Shown here: one piece after another, positions 1 to 8,128 of the stretch
Numbering within the stretch: position 1 is the first letter of the stretch
Layout: the number at the start of each line of letters is the position of its first letter
NCBI GenBank assembly: GCA_019752335.1
Contig: JAIEMJ010000038.1
Location: 124,001 to 188,000, forward strand
DNA: 64,000 nt
Origin: Bryobacteraceae bacterium
GTDB taxonomy: Bacteria; Acidobacteriota; Terriglobia; Bryobacterales; Bryobacteraceae
Direction of reading: 5' to 3'
Program-made: the position numbers and the translations under genes
Notes under the pieces: model-generated
Told to the model about the DNA's origin: nothing
Database searches by the model: none
What the model saw: the letters and a program-made list of their open reading frames with translations, nothing else

Positions 1-760
1 TGCCTGCCGCATCCACCAGCGTGGAAGGCGCGCGGCCGATGAGTCCTTGATGTGCACGCCCAGCCGCTACATAGGCATCGACAATCTGTTCGATGTAGTT
101 CTCCGGAAACTCGGGCAGCACGGGCTCGGAGGTGTCGAACTCTTCGATGAAGCGCCAGACGGTGCCTTGCGGCGTCGCGAACGGCACTTCGTACCGCAAG
201 ACGCGTTTGCCCGGCAGCCGCGCCAAGTGGTCGGCGTGATGCATCAAGGTCATCGTGTCGTGCGGCGCGCCGCACATCAGCACCTGGCCCTTGACCTCCA
301 CCAGCTTCGCCAACGGCGACCCTTCGCCGTAGCCATAGTCCTGCGGATGGTCCCCGGTCAGCCAACCGGCCAAGTGGCCAATCGCGGCCATGCTCGCGCC
401 CGGATTTCCGCTGCGGCGGGCTCCTGGCGTCGTGCGGACAAACTCCGCGATGACGCCATTGTGCCGGACGGCGCGCGATGTAGCTGCATCGAAGGGCGGG
501 ACGTGCGGGCGCCATGCGTCCGGCACCCGGCCGTCGTCATCGAGCAGGTCTTCATGCAGGGTGTCCCAACTGGTATAGACCATCAGCGTCCCGGTGGGGC
601 CGAGGACATCGAGCAACGCGCCGATCAGCGCGTCGGGGCCATTCATCAAGGGGCCCACGCGCCGCATGGCGGCATGCACCATCAGGACTCCCCCGGGGGA
701 CACGCCAAGGCGGGCCAAGTCAGCGCGGAGTGCGGCACGGGTGATCCAGTCCGGGTTCAT
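1..760 (-). CDS. Aminoglycoside N3-acetyltransferase family protein (AAC(3)-like), 3' end cut by window edge
   Basis: I translated this by hand on the minus strand from the ATG at 760-758; 253 codons are open up to the window edge. The N-terminus has the family pattern VHAAMRRVGP, then GPTGTLMVYTSWD, PPFDAATSRAVRHNGVIAEF, RRSGNPGASMAAIGHLA, YGYGEGSPLAKLVE, VLMCGAPHDTMTLMHHAD and, near the end, ENYIEQIVDAYVAAGR. These blocks in this order are those of the AAC(3) (antibiotic N-acetyltransferase) family, which moves acetyl from acetyl-CoA to the 3-amino group of the 2-deoxystreptamine ring. Family members are usually 260-290 residues, so only the last few codons are missing. Many chromosomal homologues in soil bacteria have no proven resistance role, so a substrate cannot be assigned. 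The long plus-strand open frame over the same bases is antisense. Confidence 0.85.
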   Translation of the reverse strand, partial: MNPDWITRAALRADLARLGVSPGGVLMVHAAMRRVGPLMNGPDALIGALLDVLGPTGTLMVYTSWDTLHEDLLDDDGRVPDAWRPHVPPFDAATSRAVRHNGVIAEFVRTTPGARRSGNPGASMAAIGHLAGWLTGDHPQDYGYGEGSPLAKLVEVKGQVLMCGAPHDTMTLMHHADHLARLPGKRVLRYEVPFATPQGTVWRFIEEFDTSEPVLPEFPENYIEQIVDAYVAAGRAHQGLIGRAPSTLVDAAG

Positions 761-803
761 GACTTTCAGATTAGCAAGTTAGATAATGGAGAGGTCAGAG
801 ATC

Positions 804-1403
804 ATGCATCATCGCGTAGCCAGTATCGCCCTCCTTACTTTGCTCGCAGGAACCCCGGGCTGCCAAACCGTGCCGGTGGAGGATTCCAACCGCTACCGCA
901 CCGTGAAAAACTATTGGGAATGGGGAAACTATTGGGATACGCTCGGCCTTGATTTTCCGAAAGCGACTTACCGGCCGGGCGCGTCCTTTCGGGCGCTGGT
1001 ATTCTCGTCCCAAACCGTAAATGACGCGGAGCCTTTCTGGGGATTTTGCGGCGTCGCTGCTGGTGTTTGCCAAGCTTACTGGACCAGGACCGATAGCGTC
1101 ATCGAGGTGAGTTCCGCCACTCTGATCCGGCCAAATGAGACCAATGAACAGGCGTTTCAGCGATTCCAACGCCAGTCTTTTCGGGAAGAGGAAGAGGCCG
1201 CAGGGCCAACTGCCGGCCCGAGGGTGCTGACCGAGACACGCAACGTAACTCTGCCGAACTTAGGCGTACCCGAAGCTACGCGGCTGAAGCGCAGAAACTC
1301 ATTTTATCGAGAACTGGGTCAAGTCGAATCCGCAAGGCTCAGGGTGCCACACTTTAGTACCTTTCGCGGATGCGCAGTCTTTGGTGATTCCCGTACTTAC
1401 TGA
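804..1403 (+). CDS. Hypothetical secreted or lipoprotein, probably frameshifted at its 3' end
   Basis: The ATG at 804 gives a short basic start, a hydrophobic stretch (ASIALLTLLAG) and a Cys at residue 20 in TPGC, so a secretion signal is likely. It is a poor lipobox, so lipidation is uncertain. An ATG at 786 in the same frame would add six residues before the signal. The middle is rich in aromatic residues and contains a Cys-containing segment (FWGFCGVAAGVC). I do not recognise the family. The last 40 residues or so (from about base 1285) are Arg-rich and unlike a normal protein end. A neighbouring frame over the same bases looks far more protein-like and runs on to 1548, so this C-terminus may result from a frameshift. 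Confidence 0.5.
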   Translation: MHHRVASIALLTLLAGTPGCQTVPVEDSNRYRTVKNYWEWGNYWDTLGLDFPKATYRPGASFRALVFSSQTVNDAEPFWGFCGVAAGVCQAYWTRTDSVIEVSSATLIRPNETNEQAFQRFQRQSFREEEEAAGPTAGPRVLTETRNVTLPNLGVPEATRLKRRNSFYRELGQVESARLRVPHFSTFRGCAVFGDSRTY

Positions 1404-1548
1404 CTGTCCAGGTGAGAAGAGCATCATGCTCATGCGGTATTACCAACGTGAGTGGATTGCGCACGTCGGTGGCTGGCTCAGGCTTTCGCAGGGCCAGGAT
1501 CCGATGGAACAGAAAATTCGCGCCCACACCAGCCTCGACCGCCACTGA
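1288..1548 (+). pseudogene. Out-of-frame 3' continuation of the preceding gene
   Basis: One frame over from the annotated lipoprotein, bases 1288-1548 are open for 86 codons with no start codon at their head. The translation looks like ordinary protein, with segments HFIENWVKSNPQGSG, ADAQSLVIPVLTDCPGEK and MLMRYYQREWIAHVGGWL. Its TGA (1546-1548) overlaps an ATG at 1548 that is in frame with the next gene, the arrangement expected of a real upstream reading frame. The simplest reading is a single-base indel between about 1270 and 1330, either a true mutation or an assembly error. Confidence 0.45.
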
Positions 1549-1568
1549 TGCGCGCTAAAATCCTACCT

Positions 1569-1961
1569 ATGCCGATCTTCGCGCTTCTCAACGATGAACA
1601 AGCTTCACCCGCCGCGCGCACTGTCTTTGACGACATCATGCGCACGCGCCAAACTACTTCCGTGAACAACTTCTGGCGGGCGCTAGCCAATCATCCGCCG
1701 ACGCTGCGCCGGATTTGGGAAAACGTGAAACAAGTGATGGGGCCATCGCGCCTGGATGCGCTGACGAAAGAAATGATTTACGTGGCCGTCAGCGCGACGA
1801 ACAACTGCGAGTATTGCTTGCACTCGCATATTGCCTCGGCGCGAAAACTAGGGGTGGACGACGAACAGTTAGCGGAGGTATTGGCCGTGGCCGGGTTGGC
1901 CAACGAAACTAACCGGCTGGCGAATGGTTATCGCGTCCCCGTGGATGAAGCTTTCCGCTAA
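1569..1961 (+). CDS. Carboxymuconolactone decarboxylase / AhpD-like protein
   Basis: 130 residues from the ATG at 1569, giving the family-typical start MPIFALLNDEQ. An ATG at 1548 in the same frame is also possible and overlaps the TGA of the frame upstream. The core motif CEYCLHSH (residues 79-86) carries the two redox cysteines and the following His of the AhpD/CMD fold. It is preceded by LTKEMIYVAVSATNN and followed by LAEVLAVAGLANETNRLANG, the usual helices. Members are alkylhydroperoxidase-like redox proteins or decarboxylases. The paired CxxC favours a peroxidase-like role, but the substrate is unknown. Length and all motifs are intact. Confidence 0.85.
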   Translation: MPIFALLNDEQASPAARTVFDDIMRTRQTTSVNNFWRALANHPPTLRRIWENVKQVMGPSRLDALTKEMIYVAVSATNNCEYCLHSHIASARKLGVDDEQLAEVLAVAGLANETNRLANGYRVPVDEAFR

Positions 1962-1968
1962 AGAAAAA

Positions 1969-1998
1969 CAACCCGGCTGGGGTTACCCAGCCGGGTTG
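1969..1998 (-). terminator. Rho-independent terminator of the small secreted protein gene
   Basis: A perfect 13-bp inverted repeat (caacccggctggg / cccagccgggttg) with a 4-base loop. On the minus strand it is followed directly by TTTTTCTT, so it terminates transcription coming from the gene at 2076-2414. On the plus strand no T-run follows, although the hairpin also sits just behind the AhpD-like gene. Confidence 0.85.
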
Positions 1999-2075
1999 CA
2001 GGAGGAAAGAGAGTCATTGGTTGAGCGGAGGACTTACCAACTTACTCCAAATATTCGGTCTGCGAGAACGGCGAG

Positions 2076-2414
2076 TTAGTTACTGCCGCCGACATTGGTC
2101 GCTTCGCCAAAAACCACTTTGGTTTTCGTGCCGCGCAGACGGATTTCTTTCAGATTAAACTTGCCATCGCCATTGGTGTAACGGACGGACGTGGCGCCGA
2201 ACTTCGCGTCCGCGTTTTCCACGCGAATCGCCGCTTCGACACTCTCCTTACCGTGGCTGATCACCGCCTTCGAATCCTTGAGTTCGAGCTTGTAGTCGCC
2301 CGGCTTCAATTCCTTACCATTCAGCACGGTGGGCTGGAAGAGGGTAATGTTGTGGGTCTCGGCGCTCAGCGCCAGGGCGAGAGTCGCAAAGCTGAGGATG
2401 ATCTTCTTGGTCAT
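2076..2414 (-). CDS. Small secreted hypothetical protein
   Basis: 112 residues. The start MTKKIILSFATLALALSAET is a signal peptide with likely cleavage near residue 18. The remainder reads as a small beta-rich domain (PTVLNGKELKPGDYKLEL, then KFNLKEIRLRGTKTKVVFG) with no cysteines or catalytic-looking motif. An AGGAG stands nine bases ahead of the ATG. It is monocistronic, with a strong terminator 78 bases downstream. Short secreted proteins of this shape are frequent in acidobacterial genomes. I know no function and assign none. Confidence 0.75.
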   Translation of the reverse strand: MTKKIILSFATLALALSAETHNITLFQPTVLNGKELKPGDYKLELKDSKAVISHGKESVEAAIRVENADAKFGATSVRYTNGDGKFNLKEIRLRGTKTKVVFGEATNVGGSN

Positions 2415-2547
2415 GTGGGTGGACGCTCCTAATTTCGAATCTTTCGTTGTGCTCTAAGCGGCACACCCACTAATACGCACCGGCTCGACTTTTGTTCCGC
2501 CCGTTGGCACGAATTTATTTTGAACCGTTTCTTCAATGAATTACGCG

Positions 2548-3453
2548 TTACAGGCCCATGTTACGTAAGTGTCCGGAAGCGATACAACGCACGTGTGCAT
2601 CCGTCCCGAAACCGGACAGCCAGGTCACTCGCGGATCGCGACGAAACCAGGTCCACTGTCTTTTGGCATAGTTACGCGTACGTTGCTGCGTATCCGCGAT
2701 GGCGGTGGCTAAGTCCCATTCGCCCGACAGATGACGCAGCGCCTGCCGGTAGCCGACCGCCTCAAACGCCTTCGCTTGTGCATCGTAACCGGCGGCTTCG
2801 AGTGCACGAATCTCGTCGAGCAAGCCATCGGAGAACATCTTCTCCACGCGCTGATTGATCTTGGCGTAAACGGCTTCGCGGGGTGGATCCAGCCCGAGCA
2901 GGGTGAAGCGGAACCCAGTGAGGGCGGTTCGTCCGCGCTCCGCCTGCACCTCCGACAAGGCGCGGCGCTCCAGCCAACAGACTTCGACGGCGCGAATCAA
3001 TTTGTTTACATCCTGCGCTGCGATGCGCTTGGCCGAAACCGGATCCAGCTTCGACAGACACACGTGTAAACGCCCCGGACGGCGCGCTTCTACCCGGGCT
3101 AGGCGCTCGCGCAACGCGGCGTCCCCGGCTGGGCCGTCGAAGAGGCCGTCGAGCAATGCCCGCAGGTAAAAGCCGGACCCGCCGCAGACGATCGGCAACT
3201 TCCGGCGTGTGGCAATTTCCAGCAGCAACGGCCGCGCACGGCGCGCGAACTCGCCGGCCGTGAAGACTTCGTCGGGCGCCAGGAAGTCCAAAAGATGGTG
3301 CGGGACACCCTCGCGCTCGGCGAACGGCAGCTTCGCCGTGCCGATGTCGAGGCCGCGGTAGAACTGCAGCGAGTCACAATTGACGATTTCTCCGTCGAAT
3401 TCACGGGCCAAAGCGACGGCGAGGTCGCTTTTTCCGGACCCCGTGGGTCCCAC
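2548..3453 (-). CDS. miaA: tRNA dimethylallyltransferase
   Basis: MiaA attaches dimethylallyl to N6 of A37 in tRNAs that read UNN codons. The P-loop GPTGSGKS is at the very start. It is followed by VNCDSLQFYRGLDIGTAK, VPHHLLDFLAPDE, FTAGEFA, VCGGSGFYLRALLDGLF, KLIRAVEVCWL, the AKAFEAVGYRQ segment and TQQRTRNYAKRQWTWFRRD near the C-terminus, all classic MiaA blocks. The first usable start is a GTG at 3453-3451. This leaves out the hydrophobic beta strand (LVCLV) that normally precedes the P-loop and is still encoded in frame upstream without an ATG, GTG or TTG. Either a rare start codon (ATT or ATA) or a sequence error hides the true start. Function is nearly certain; the 5' end is not. Confidence 0.93.
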   Translation of the reverse strand: MGPTGSGKSDLAVALAREFDGEIVNCDSLQFYRGLDIGTAKLPFAEREGVPHHLLDFLAPDEVFTAGEFARRARPLLLEIATRRKLPIVCGGSGFYLRALLDGLFDGPAGDAALRERLARVEARRPGRLHVCLSKLDPVSAKRIAAQDVNKLIRAVEVCWLERRALSEVQAERGRTALTGFRFTLLGLDPPREAVYAKINQRVEKMFSDGLLDEIRALEAAGYDAQAKAFEAVGYRQALRHLSGEWDLATAIADTQQRTRNYAKRQWTWFRRDPRVTWLSGFGTDAHVRCIASGHLRNMGL

Positions 3454-3492
3454 GAGGCAAACGAGAGGAAACGGAGGCTCAAGTGGCGGCGT

Positions 3493-3498
3493 TATAAT
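3493..3498 (+). promoter_or_regulatory. Candidate -10 element for the TPR gene
   Basis: A perfect TATAAT lies 71 bases ahead of the TPR protein start, in the gap between the divergent miaA and TPR genes. No good -35 hexamer is seen 16-18 bases upstream, so this rests on the -10 alone. Confidence 0.35.
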
Positions 3499-3568
3499 CT
3501 TTAGTGTAACGGTCCGGCGAGTTTCCTTGGCCGGCCTGTGCGACGGTACGGAGAAAGATCAGGTGCTC

Positions 3569-5650
3569 ATGTCTACGCTACGGCGTTTTCTGCTGCTTGC
3601 GGCAAATCTGGTGATTGGTGTGGGACTGTTAGCGGCACAGGCCCCGCGGGCCCAGCAGAAGAAATCTGCTTCAGCGCCGGACCCGGCCAGGCCGGGAACG
3701 GGCAAGGCCGACGCCTACTACAACTTCTCCATGGCACATCTGTACTCTGAGCTAGCCGCGCAGTTCGGCAACCGGAGCGAGTACCTCCAGAAGGCGATCG
3801 AATTCTATCGCGCCGCCGTGAAGGCTGACCCCACGGCGAGCTTCCTCAGCGAAGGCCTCTCTGACCTCTATATCCAGTCCGGCCAGGCGGCCACGGCAGT
3901 CCGCGAGGCCGAAGAGGCGCTGAAGGCGAACGCTGACGATCTGAATGCCCGGCGGGTGCTGGCCCGCATTTACTACCGCATGATTGGCGACGCCCGCCAG
4001 AATAAGGTGAACGAAGAGTACGTCAAGAAGGCGATTGAGCAGTATTCGCGCATCGTCGACAAGGCTCCTACCGATGTCGATAGCTGGAACACGCTGGGAC
4101 AACTGCACCGGATGACCCAGAATGTGAATGAGGCCGAGAAGGACTATCAGAAGGCCCTCGCATTGGACGCGGAGAACGAAGACGCGCTCACCGGCTTGGC
4201 CGAAGTCTATTCCAGCCGTGGCGACAATAAGAAGGCCACGGAACTCCTGGAACGCGCCACGGTGAAGAATCCGTCGCTCCGGACGTTGGCCGAACTGGCC
4301 GGCAACTACGAGCAGATGCGCGACTACAAGCTTGCCGCCGAAGTGCTGCGTCGCGCCTTGCAGATGTCGCAGGGCAACCCGGAACTGCGCCGTGCTTACG
4401 CCGAGAACCTCTTCCGGTCAGAGCAGTTTAACGAGGCGCTCGCTGAGTATCAACAGCTCACCGAAGATGAGCCGCGCGATTGGCAAGGCTGGCTGCGCAT
4501 CAGCCAGATTCAGCGCCAGAACGGCAAGACGGCGGAAGCCCGCCAAGCCATCCAGAAGGCGCGCGAGGCCGATCCGAATAACCTCGAGGTGCGCTATCAG
4601 GAGATCAATCTGCTCGAAAGCGAAGGCAAACAGCCGGAAGCGATTCAGGCCTTGAAGGACATGATCGCCTCCACCGTACGCAAGAGCTATTCACCCGGGG
4701 AACAGCAGAATCGGGCATTGCTGTATGAGCGGCTGGGACTGCTCTATCGCAACAACGGACAGTATAAGGAAGCCGCGGACAGTTTCCGTGAACTCGGCCT
4801 GCTCGGCGTCGACTTCGGCCCCCGCTCGGCGTCGCAATTGATGGAGACGTGGCGTGCGGCCAAGGATTGGACCAAGGCTACCGAAGAGGCCGAAGCCGCC
4901 AACAAGAAATATCCGCGGGATCGCATGGTGAAGCTGGTGCGCGCCAACATTTTGGCCGAGACCGGCAAGAGCGAACTCGCGGCGAGCGAACTGAAGAGCT
5001 TGCTCGACGGCAAGAGTGACCGCGAGGTGTACCTATCGCTGGCGCAGATTCATGACAAGGGCAAGAACTACGTCGAGATGGCGAAGGCGATTGACCAGGC
5101 CGAGAAGCTGAGCGAGTCCGCCGAGGAGAAGGAAGGCGTCTGGTTCACGCGCGGCGCGATGCTGGAGAAGCAGAAGAAGTTTGACCTCGCCGAGGCCGAA
5201 TTCCGCAAGCTGCTGGCGCAGAATCCGGACAATGTCGGCGCGCTCAATTATCTGGGCTACATGCTGGCGGATCGCAACGTGAAACTGGAGGAAGCCCTCG
5301 CGATGATTCAGAAGGCGCTGCAGAAAGATCCGGACAACGGCGCTTACCTCGATAGCCTCGGTTGGGCCCTCTTCCGCTTGAATCGCTATCCGGAAGCCGA
5401 AGACAATCTGCGCAAGTCGATTGAGAAGGTACCCACCGATCCCACCGTGCGCGACCACTTGGGCGACGTCTACTACAAGCAAGGCAAGCTGAAAGAGGCC
5501 GTGGCCGAGTGGCAGGCGAGCGTGCAGCAATTCAAGGTGGCGGCCGCCCATGAGTACGAAGCGGCTGACCTCGCCCGCGTCCAACGCAAGCTGGATAGCG
5601 CTCGCGTTCGCGCCGCGTCCACCAAGGACGCGCCGGCGAAGAAGCCTTAA
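3569..5650 (+). CDS. Large exported tetratricopeptide-repeat protein
   Basis: 693 residues from the ATG at 3569. It was chosen because it starts a clean signal sequence (RRFLLLAANLVIGVGLLAAQ) and has AGG seven bases upstream; the open frame extends further but into unlikely sequence. After a short Lys/Pro linker the whole protein is TPR helices, more than a dozen repeats, for example DVDSWNTLGQLHRMTQNVNE, NEDALTGLAEVYSSRGDNKK and, near the end, NGAYLDSLGWALFRLNRYPE. The latter helices resemble the C-terminal TPRs of bacterial outer-membrane assembly or secretion scaffolds. It probably acts as a periplasmic protein-protein scaffold. It sits 10 bases ahead of a second TPR gene, so the two are likely co-transcribed. 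Confidence 0.88.
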   Translation: MSTLRRFLLLAANLVIGVGLLAAQAPRAQQKKSASAPDPARPGTGKADAYYNFSMAHLYSELAAQFGNRSEYLQKAIEFYRAAVKADPTASFLSEGLSDLYIQSGQAATAVREAEEALKANADDLNARRVLARIYYRMIGDARQNKVNEEYVKKAIEQYSRIVDKAPTDVDSWNTLGQLHRMTQNVNEAEKDYQKALALDAENEDALTGLAEVYSSRGDNKKATELLERATVKNPSLRTLAELAGNYEQMRDYKLAAEVLRRALQMSQGNPELRRAYAENLFRSEQFNEALAEYQQLTEDEPRDWQGWLRISQIQRQNGKTAEARQAIQKAREADPNNLEVRYQEINLLESEGKQPEAIQALKDMIASTVRKSYSPGEQQNRALLYERLGLLYRNNGQYKEAADSFRELGLLGVDFGPRSASQLMETWRAAKDWTKATEEAEAANKKYPRDRMVKLVRANILAETGKSELAASELKSLLDGKSDREVYLSLAQIHDKGKNYVEMAKAIDQAEKLSESAEEKEGVWFTRGAMLEKQKKFDLAEAEFRKLLAQNPDNVGALNYLGYMLADRNVKLEEALAMIQKALQKDPDNGAYLDSLGWALFRLNRYPEAEDNLRKSIEKVPTDPTVRDHLGDVYYKQGKLKEAVAEWQASVQQFKVAAAHEYEAADLARVQRKLDSARVRAASTKDAPAKKP

Positions 5651-5660
5651 GCCCCCGCCG

Positions 5661-6863
5661 GTGTTGCGCCTCATCGCGATTTTGTTGGCGGGGAGCCTGA
5701 GCGCGCAGGAGCGCCCGGAGCTACAGTCGATCCTCGTGCTGCCGTTCGCCAACTCCACCGCCGTGCGCGGGCTGGATTGGATTGGCGAAAGCCTCGCCGA
5801 AACCTTGCGCGATCGTCTGGTCGCCGCCGGACTGCCGCACGTCTTTGAACGCGGTGAGCGACTGGAAGCCTACCGCCGCCTCAGCGTGCGGCCCTACGTG
5901 CCGCTGACGCGCGCCACGGCGCTCAAGATCGGCCTCTCTGTGGACGCTGACCTTATCCTTTACGGCGACTACGAAATTCTCTCGCCGTCCACCAGCGCGG
6001 TAACGCCGCAATCGAGCGTCCGCTTCACGGCGCGCGTGCTGGACGGCCGCCTGCTGCGTTCCGGCCTGGAGTTTGCCTCCACGGGGCGCTTGGAGGAGTT
6101 GGCGGTCCTGCAGAACCACTTGGCCTGGCAAGCGCTGCAAGCCCTGGCCCCCGCCCTGGCGCCCTCGTTTACTGACTTTGACCGGAACTATCCCGCGATT
6201 CGCGTCAACGCGATCGAGAGCTACGTGCGGGGTCTTCTCGCGGCTAAGGCGGAGGACAAATACCGCTTCTTGAGCGAGGCCGCGCGGCTCGACGAGCGCT
6301 ACTCGCAGGCGCGCTTTGAGTTGGGCCACCTGCAGTTGGACCGCGGCAATTTTAAGGATGCCGCCACCTGGCTGGAACAAGTGCCCGTTAGCGACGTCCA
6401 TCACCTGGAGGCCTCGTTTCTGCTGGGGATTGCGCGCTATCGGGCCGGGGAATACGCAGCGTCCGAGCAGGCGTTCGAGCGCGTGCTGGCCGACTTACCG
6501 CTGAGTCCCGTGCTGAATAACGTCGCCTTGGCGCAAGCGCGACAAGGCCGGGCCAAAAGCGCCGAGACCCTCGCCAAGGCCAGCGAGGGAGATCCCACGG
6601 ACGCGGATTACGCCTTCAATGCCGGTTACCTCCTTTGGCGCCAGGGCAATTTCAAAGGCGCGCTGCCGGGCTTTGAAGCGGCTCTCTCTCGCAACCCGGA
6701 CGACGCCGAAGCGGCCATGTTCCTGGGCTTGTGCCAGCGCGCGGACCCGGCCAGCTTGAAGGAGGCGCCGCTTGAGAATCGCGAACGCCTCAAGACGCGG
6801 CTGGATGAGACGGCTTACCGCCAACTCAAGATGCTCGTGGAAGGCGGCCTAAAGCCACGCTAG
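5661..6863 (+). CDS. Exported FlgO/TolB-N-like domain protein with C-terminal TPRs
   Basis: 400 residues from the GTG at 5661, 10 bases after the previous stop; a TTG at 5664 is also possible. The signal peptide is LRLIAILLAGSLSAQ. Residues 20-160 form a domain starting SILVLPFANSTAVRGLDWIG, then LAETLRDRLVAAG, ALKIGLSVDADLILYGDYE and VRFTARVLD. That is the pattern of the FlgO/CsgG-like and TolB N-terminal domains, which assemble or bind in the periplasm. Residues 180-390 are TPRs (ARFELGHLQLDRGNFKDAAT, ADYAFNAGYLLWRQGNFKGA). Acidobacteria have many such proteins; the precise role is unknown. Its end overlaps the convergent lgt gene by 38 bases. Confidence 0.8.
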   Translation: MLRLIAILLAGSLSAQERPELQSILVLPFANSTAVRGLDWIGESLAETLRDRLVAAGLPHVFERGERLEAYRRLSVRPYVPLTRATALKIGLSVDADLILYGDYEILSPSTSAVTPQSSVRFTARVLDGRLLRSGLEFASTGRLEELAVLQNHLAWQALQALAPALAPSFTDFDRNYPAIRVNAIESYVRGLLAAKAEDKYRFLSEAARLDERYSQARFELGHLQLDRGNFKDAATWLEQVPVSDVHHLEASFLLGIARYRAGEYAASEQAFERVLADLPLSPVLNNVALAQARQGRAKSAETLAKASEGDPTDADYAFNAGYLLWRQGNFKGALPGFEAALSRNPDDAEAAMFLGLCQRADPASLKEAPLENRERLKTRLDETAYRQLKMLVEGGLKPR

Positions 6864-7617
6864 TCCGCCAGCCGAGAATCAGTCCCGCCGCCAACGTGGC
6901 GAGCGAGATCCACTGAGTATTCGAGAGGCCAGCCGTAAGCGCTTGCTCATGGTGGCGGAAGAATTCTACTCCGAAACGGAAGATCGAATACAGACTTAAG
7001 TAGGCGGCGAAAACCAAGCCCGGCTGCGGCCGTTTCTGGAAAAGCCAATACAGAAAGCCCGCCAGCAATAAGTTGAAGCTGGCTTCGTAGAGTTGCGTGG
7101 GATGCAGCGGAATCTCCAGCGGCACGCCCGTCATTTTGTAGGCCTCAATGTTCGTGAAACGCACCGCCCAGGGGCGGTCGCATTCGGTACCGTAGCAGCA
7201 GCCGGCGGCGAAGCAGCCAATACGGCCGAAGGCGTGGCCAATGGCGATGCCCGGCGCAAAGATATCGAGCGTGGTGAACAAGGGCAGGCCGTGTTTGCGA
7301 ATGTAAAAAATGGCTACGCCCAGGGCCAGCAAAAAGCCGCCTTGATATACGCCCGCGGCCTGTAAGGTCGAAAACGAGAGAAAGTCGCTGGGGTGCGCGA
7401 TGAAGGCGCTCCAGTCGAAAAGAAACATGAATAACTTCGCGCCCGCCAGGCCGGCGAGCGCGCAGTAAATCACTAAGTTGGTGATCTTCTCTTCGTCGAG
7501 CGGAATGGTGGCGGCCAAGCGCTTCACCACCCAGAGTCCCGCCAGAAAACCCAACGCCACCAAAAAACCGTAAGCGGGCAAGAAAAAGCCACCAAATTCG
7601 ATGATCTTCGGAAACAT
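6826..7617 (-). CDS. lgt: Prolipoprotein diacylglyceryl transferase
   Basis: 263 residues, polytopic inner-membrane enzyme that transfers diacylglyceryl from phosphatidylglycerol to the lipobox Cys of prolipoproteins. It has the N-terminal segment FFLPAYGFLVALGFLAG, then AGAKLF, the signature region GHAFGRIGCFAAGCCYG and HPTQLYEASF, and a final run of membrane helices. The AGCCYG variant of the GRIGNF signature is common outside Proteobacteria. It lies one base after lspA, the next enzyme in the same pathway, in an ileS-lspA-lgt operon. It overlaps the convergent TPR gene by 38 bases. Confidence 0.96.
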   Translation of the reverse strand: MFPKIIEFGGFFLPAYGFLVALGFLAGLWVVKRLAATIPLDEEKITNLVIYCALAGLAGAKLFMFLFDWSAFIAHPSDFLSFSTLQAAGVYQGGFLLALGVAIFYIRKHGLPLFTTLDIFAPGIAIGHAFGRIGCFAAGCCYGTECDRPWAVRFTNIEAYKMTGVPLEIPLHPTQLYEASFNLLLAGFLYWLFQKRPQPGLVFAAYLSLYSIFRFGVEFFRHHEQALTAGLSNTQWISLATLAAGLILGWRTSVALGRLPRAS

Positions 7618-7618
7618 C

Positions 7619-8128
7619 CTAAGCCGTCCTGACCGGCGACTGCGAACGGGCCGTCAGCATGTCCAACGCCAGCAACACCGCGCCGACGCAGATACAACTA
7701 TCGGCAATATTGAAACTCGGCCATTCGTAGGAGCCGAGGAAAACCTGCAAAAAGTCAGTAACGCGGCCGAAGAAGATACGGTCGTAAAGGTTGCCTAAGG
7801 CGCCACCCAGAATCAGGATCAACGCCGTCCGTTGGCGTTTCGTCGCGGCACCTACTGACGCGGTGGCGGCCCACAGCATCTGGCCGATCACGCCCATCAT
7901 CACCAGCGACGCGCAGATCAGCACCAGAAAGCGCACCGCGGGCGAGGCGTCCGCGAGGAGACTAAACGCGGCACCCGGGTTCTCCGTGTGGACTAAGTTG
8001 AAGATGCCCGGAATCACCGGCAGCGTGTCGTAGAGGCCCAAGCGGCCTTCGATCCACAGCTTCGACGCGCGGTCCGCCGCTACGATAGCGCAGATGGCCA
8101 GCAGCGCCTGTTGCCGCAGCCGGTTCAT
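7619..8128 (-). CDS. lspA: Signal peptidase II (lipoprotein signal peptidase)
   Basis: 169 residues from the ATG at 8128, which overlaps the ileS stop as ATGA and fixes the start. LspA is the membrane aspartyl protease that cleaves lipidated prolipoproteins. The conserved HTENPGAAFSLL is at residues 43-54. The two catalytic aspartates lie in GGALGNLYDRI and FNIADSCICVG, and four hydrophobic segments are present. A Thr/Arg-rich loop (SVGAATKRQR) precedes the third helix. Between ileS and lgt it forms a lipoprotein-processing operon; ileS-lspA linkage is widespread in bacteria. Confidence 0.96.
   Translation of the reverse strand: MNRLRQQALLAICAIVAADRASKLWIEGRLGLYDTLPVIPGIFNLVHTENPGAAFSLLADASPAVRFLVLICASLVMMGVIGQMLWAATASVGAATKRQRTALILILGGALGNLYDRIFFGRVTDFLQVFLGSYEWPSFNIADSCICVGAVLLALDMLTARSQSPVRTA

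Noticed and set aside
47-952. 301-codon plus-strand open frame
   Set aside because: It is antisense to the AAC(3)-like gene and runs into the lipoprotein region. The translation is Arg/His/Gly-rich without motifs, as expected of a GC-rich shadow frame.
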